A stretch of 5,828 bases of DNA from Opitutaceae bacterium. Lineage in GTDB: Bacteria > Verrucomicrobiota > Verrucomicrobiia > Opitutales > Opitutaceae. The notes under the pieces were generated by a model. It did no database searches, was not told the DNA's origin, and worked only from the letters and a program-made list of their open reading frames with translations. The translations under genes were made by a program, and so were the position numbers. Below, one piece after another: positions 5,707-5,828 of this stretch. The stretch spans positions 1-5,828 of the forward strand of contig JADLBI010000098.1 of NCBI GenBank assembly GCA_020847775.1. The letters are read 5' to 3'. Every line of letters starts with the position of its first letter. Position 1 is the first letter of the stretch.

Positions 5707-5828
5707 ATGAAACCAGAACAAAGCTACCTAGCACCGGTGACCAAGCGACGCTTGGCCGCCTGCTTGGCGGCGTTGGTCGCGTTGTCTTGGGCACCCGTGT
5801 GGGCCCAGGAAGTTGCGGCCAGCTCCAC
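5707..5828 (+). CDS. Exported protein, 5' end only; possible TonB-dependent receptor
   Basis: Only 40 complete codons are present: MKPEQSYLAPVTKRRLAACL and onward, ending QEVAASS at the edge. There is a clear Sec-type signal peptide: a basic n-region (KRR at 13-15), a hydrophobic core (LAACLAALVALSWAPVWA, 16-33) and a likely cleavage after VWA before QE. A longer-than-minimal n-region followed by a Q-E start of the mature part is common in outer-membrane TonB-dependent receptors of Opitutaceae-like bacteria, which would suit a glycan-use locus. No plug or barrel sequence is visible here. Export is well supported; the receptor identity is a guess. The ATG is preceded by an A-rich stretch (GAACAA) rather than a Shine-Dalgarno sequence. 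Confidence 0.65.
   Translation, partial: MKPEQSYLAPVTKRRLAACLAALVALSWAPVWAQEVAASS

Noticed and set aside
1..5828. tRNA or rRNA genes, CRISPR arrays, transposases
   Set aside because: No cloverleaf, regularly spaced repeat array or transposase motif was seen. The three palindromes are unevenly spaced (104 and 386 bp) and are not CRISPR-like.

Overview
The window reads like chromosomal DNA of a GC-rich, Gram-negative glycan-degrading bacterium. My best guess is Verrucomicrobiota, family Opitutaceae or a close relative. The reasons are the gene mix (GH38 alpha-mannosidase, Gfo/Idh/MocA oxidoreductase, a LuxR-type regulator, and the start of an exported protein that looks like a TonB-dependent receptor), the high GC, and the near absence of clear Shine-Dalgarno sequences. 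The placement is inferred from sequence style and has not been tested by a search.

Layout. Positions 1-819 (minus) hold the first 273 codons of a Gfo/Idh/MocA-family oxidoreductase that runs off the left edge. Positions 820-1440 hold a small helix-turn-helix gene (plus, 1063-1437) bounded by three copies of a near-perfect palindrome, TGTCACGTA-n-TACGTGACA, at 929-951, 1034-1054 and 1421-1439. Positions 1423-4497 (minus) encode a complete, roughly 1,020-residue GH38 alpha-mannosidase. A divergent control region (4498-4616) carries an AT-rich palindrome and a nested stem-loop. Positions 4617-5399 (plus) encode a NarL/LuxR-type regulator whose receiver domain has lost its phosphorylation residues. 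A 307-bp gene-free stretch (5400-5706), rich in short palindromes, precedes the 5' end of an exported protein (5707 to the right edge).

How the parts fit. The mannosidase and the oxidoreductase are co-oriented and would make a plausible sugar-catabolic pair: the first releases mannose or mannosides, the second oxidises or epimerises a sugar. The HTH gene with its palindromes lies between them in the opposite orientation, as if inserted there or acting as a local regulator. The degenerate LuxR protein, divergent from the mannosidase and upstream of the putative receptor, is a candidate regulator of either side.

The most unusual object is the palindrome-bounded HTH unit. One palindrome abuts its start, overlapping an alternative GTG start. 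Another supplies the stop codons of both the HTH gene and the convergent mannosidase gene. It could be a self-regulating repressor with its operators, or a small dispersed genetic unit. A genome-wide motif count would separate these two readings.
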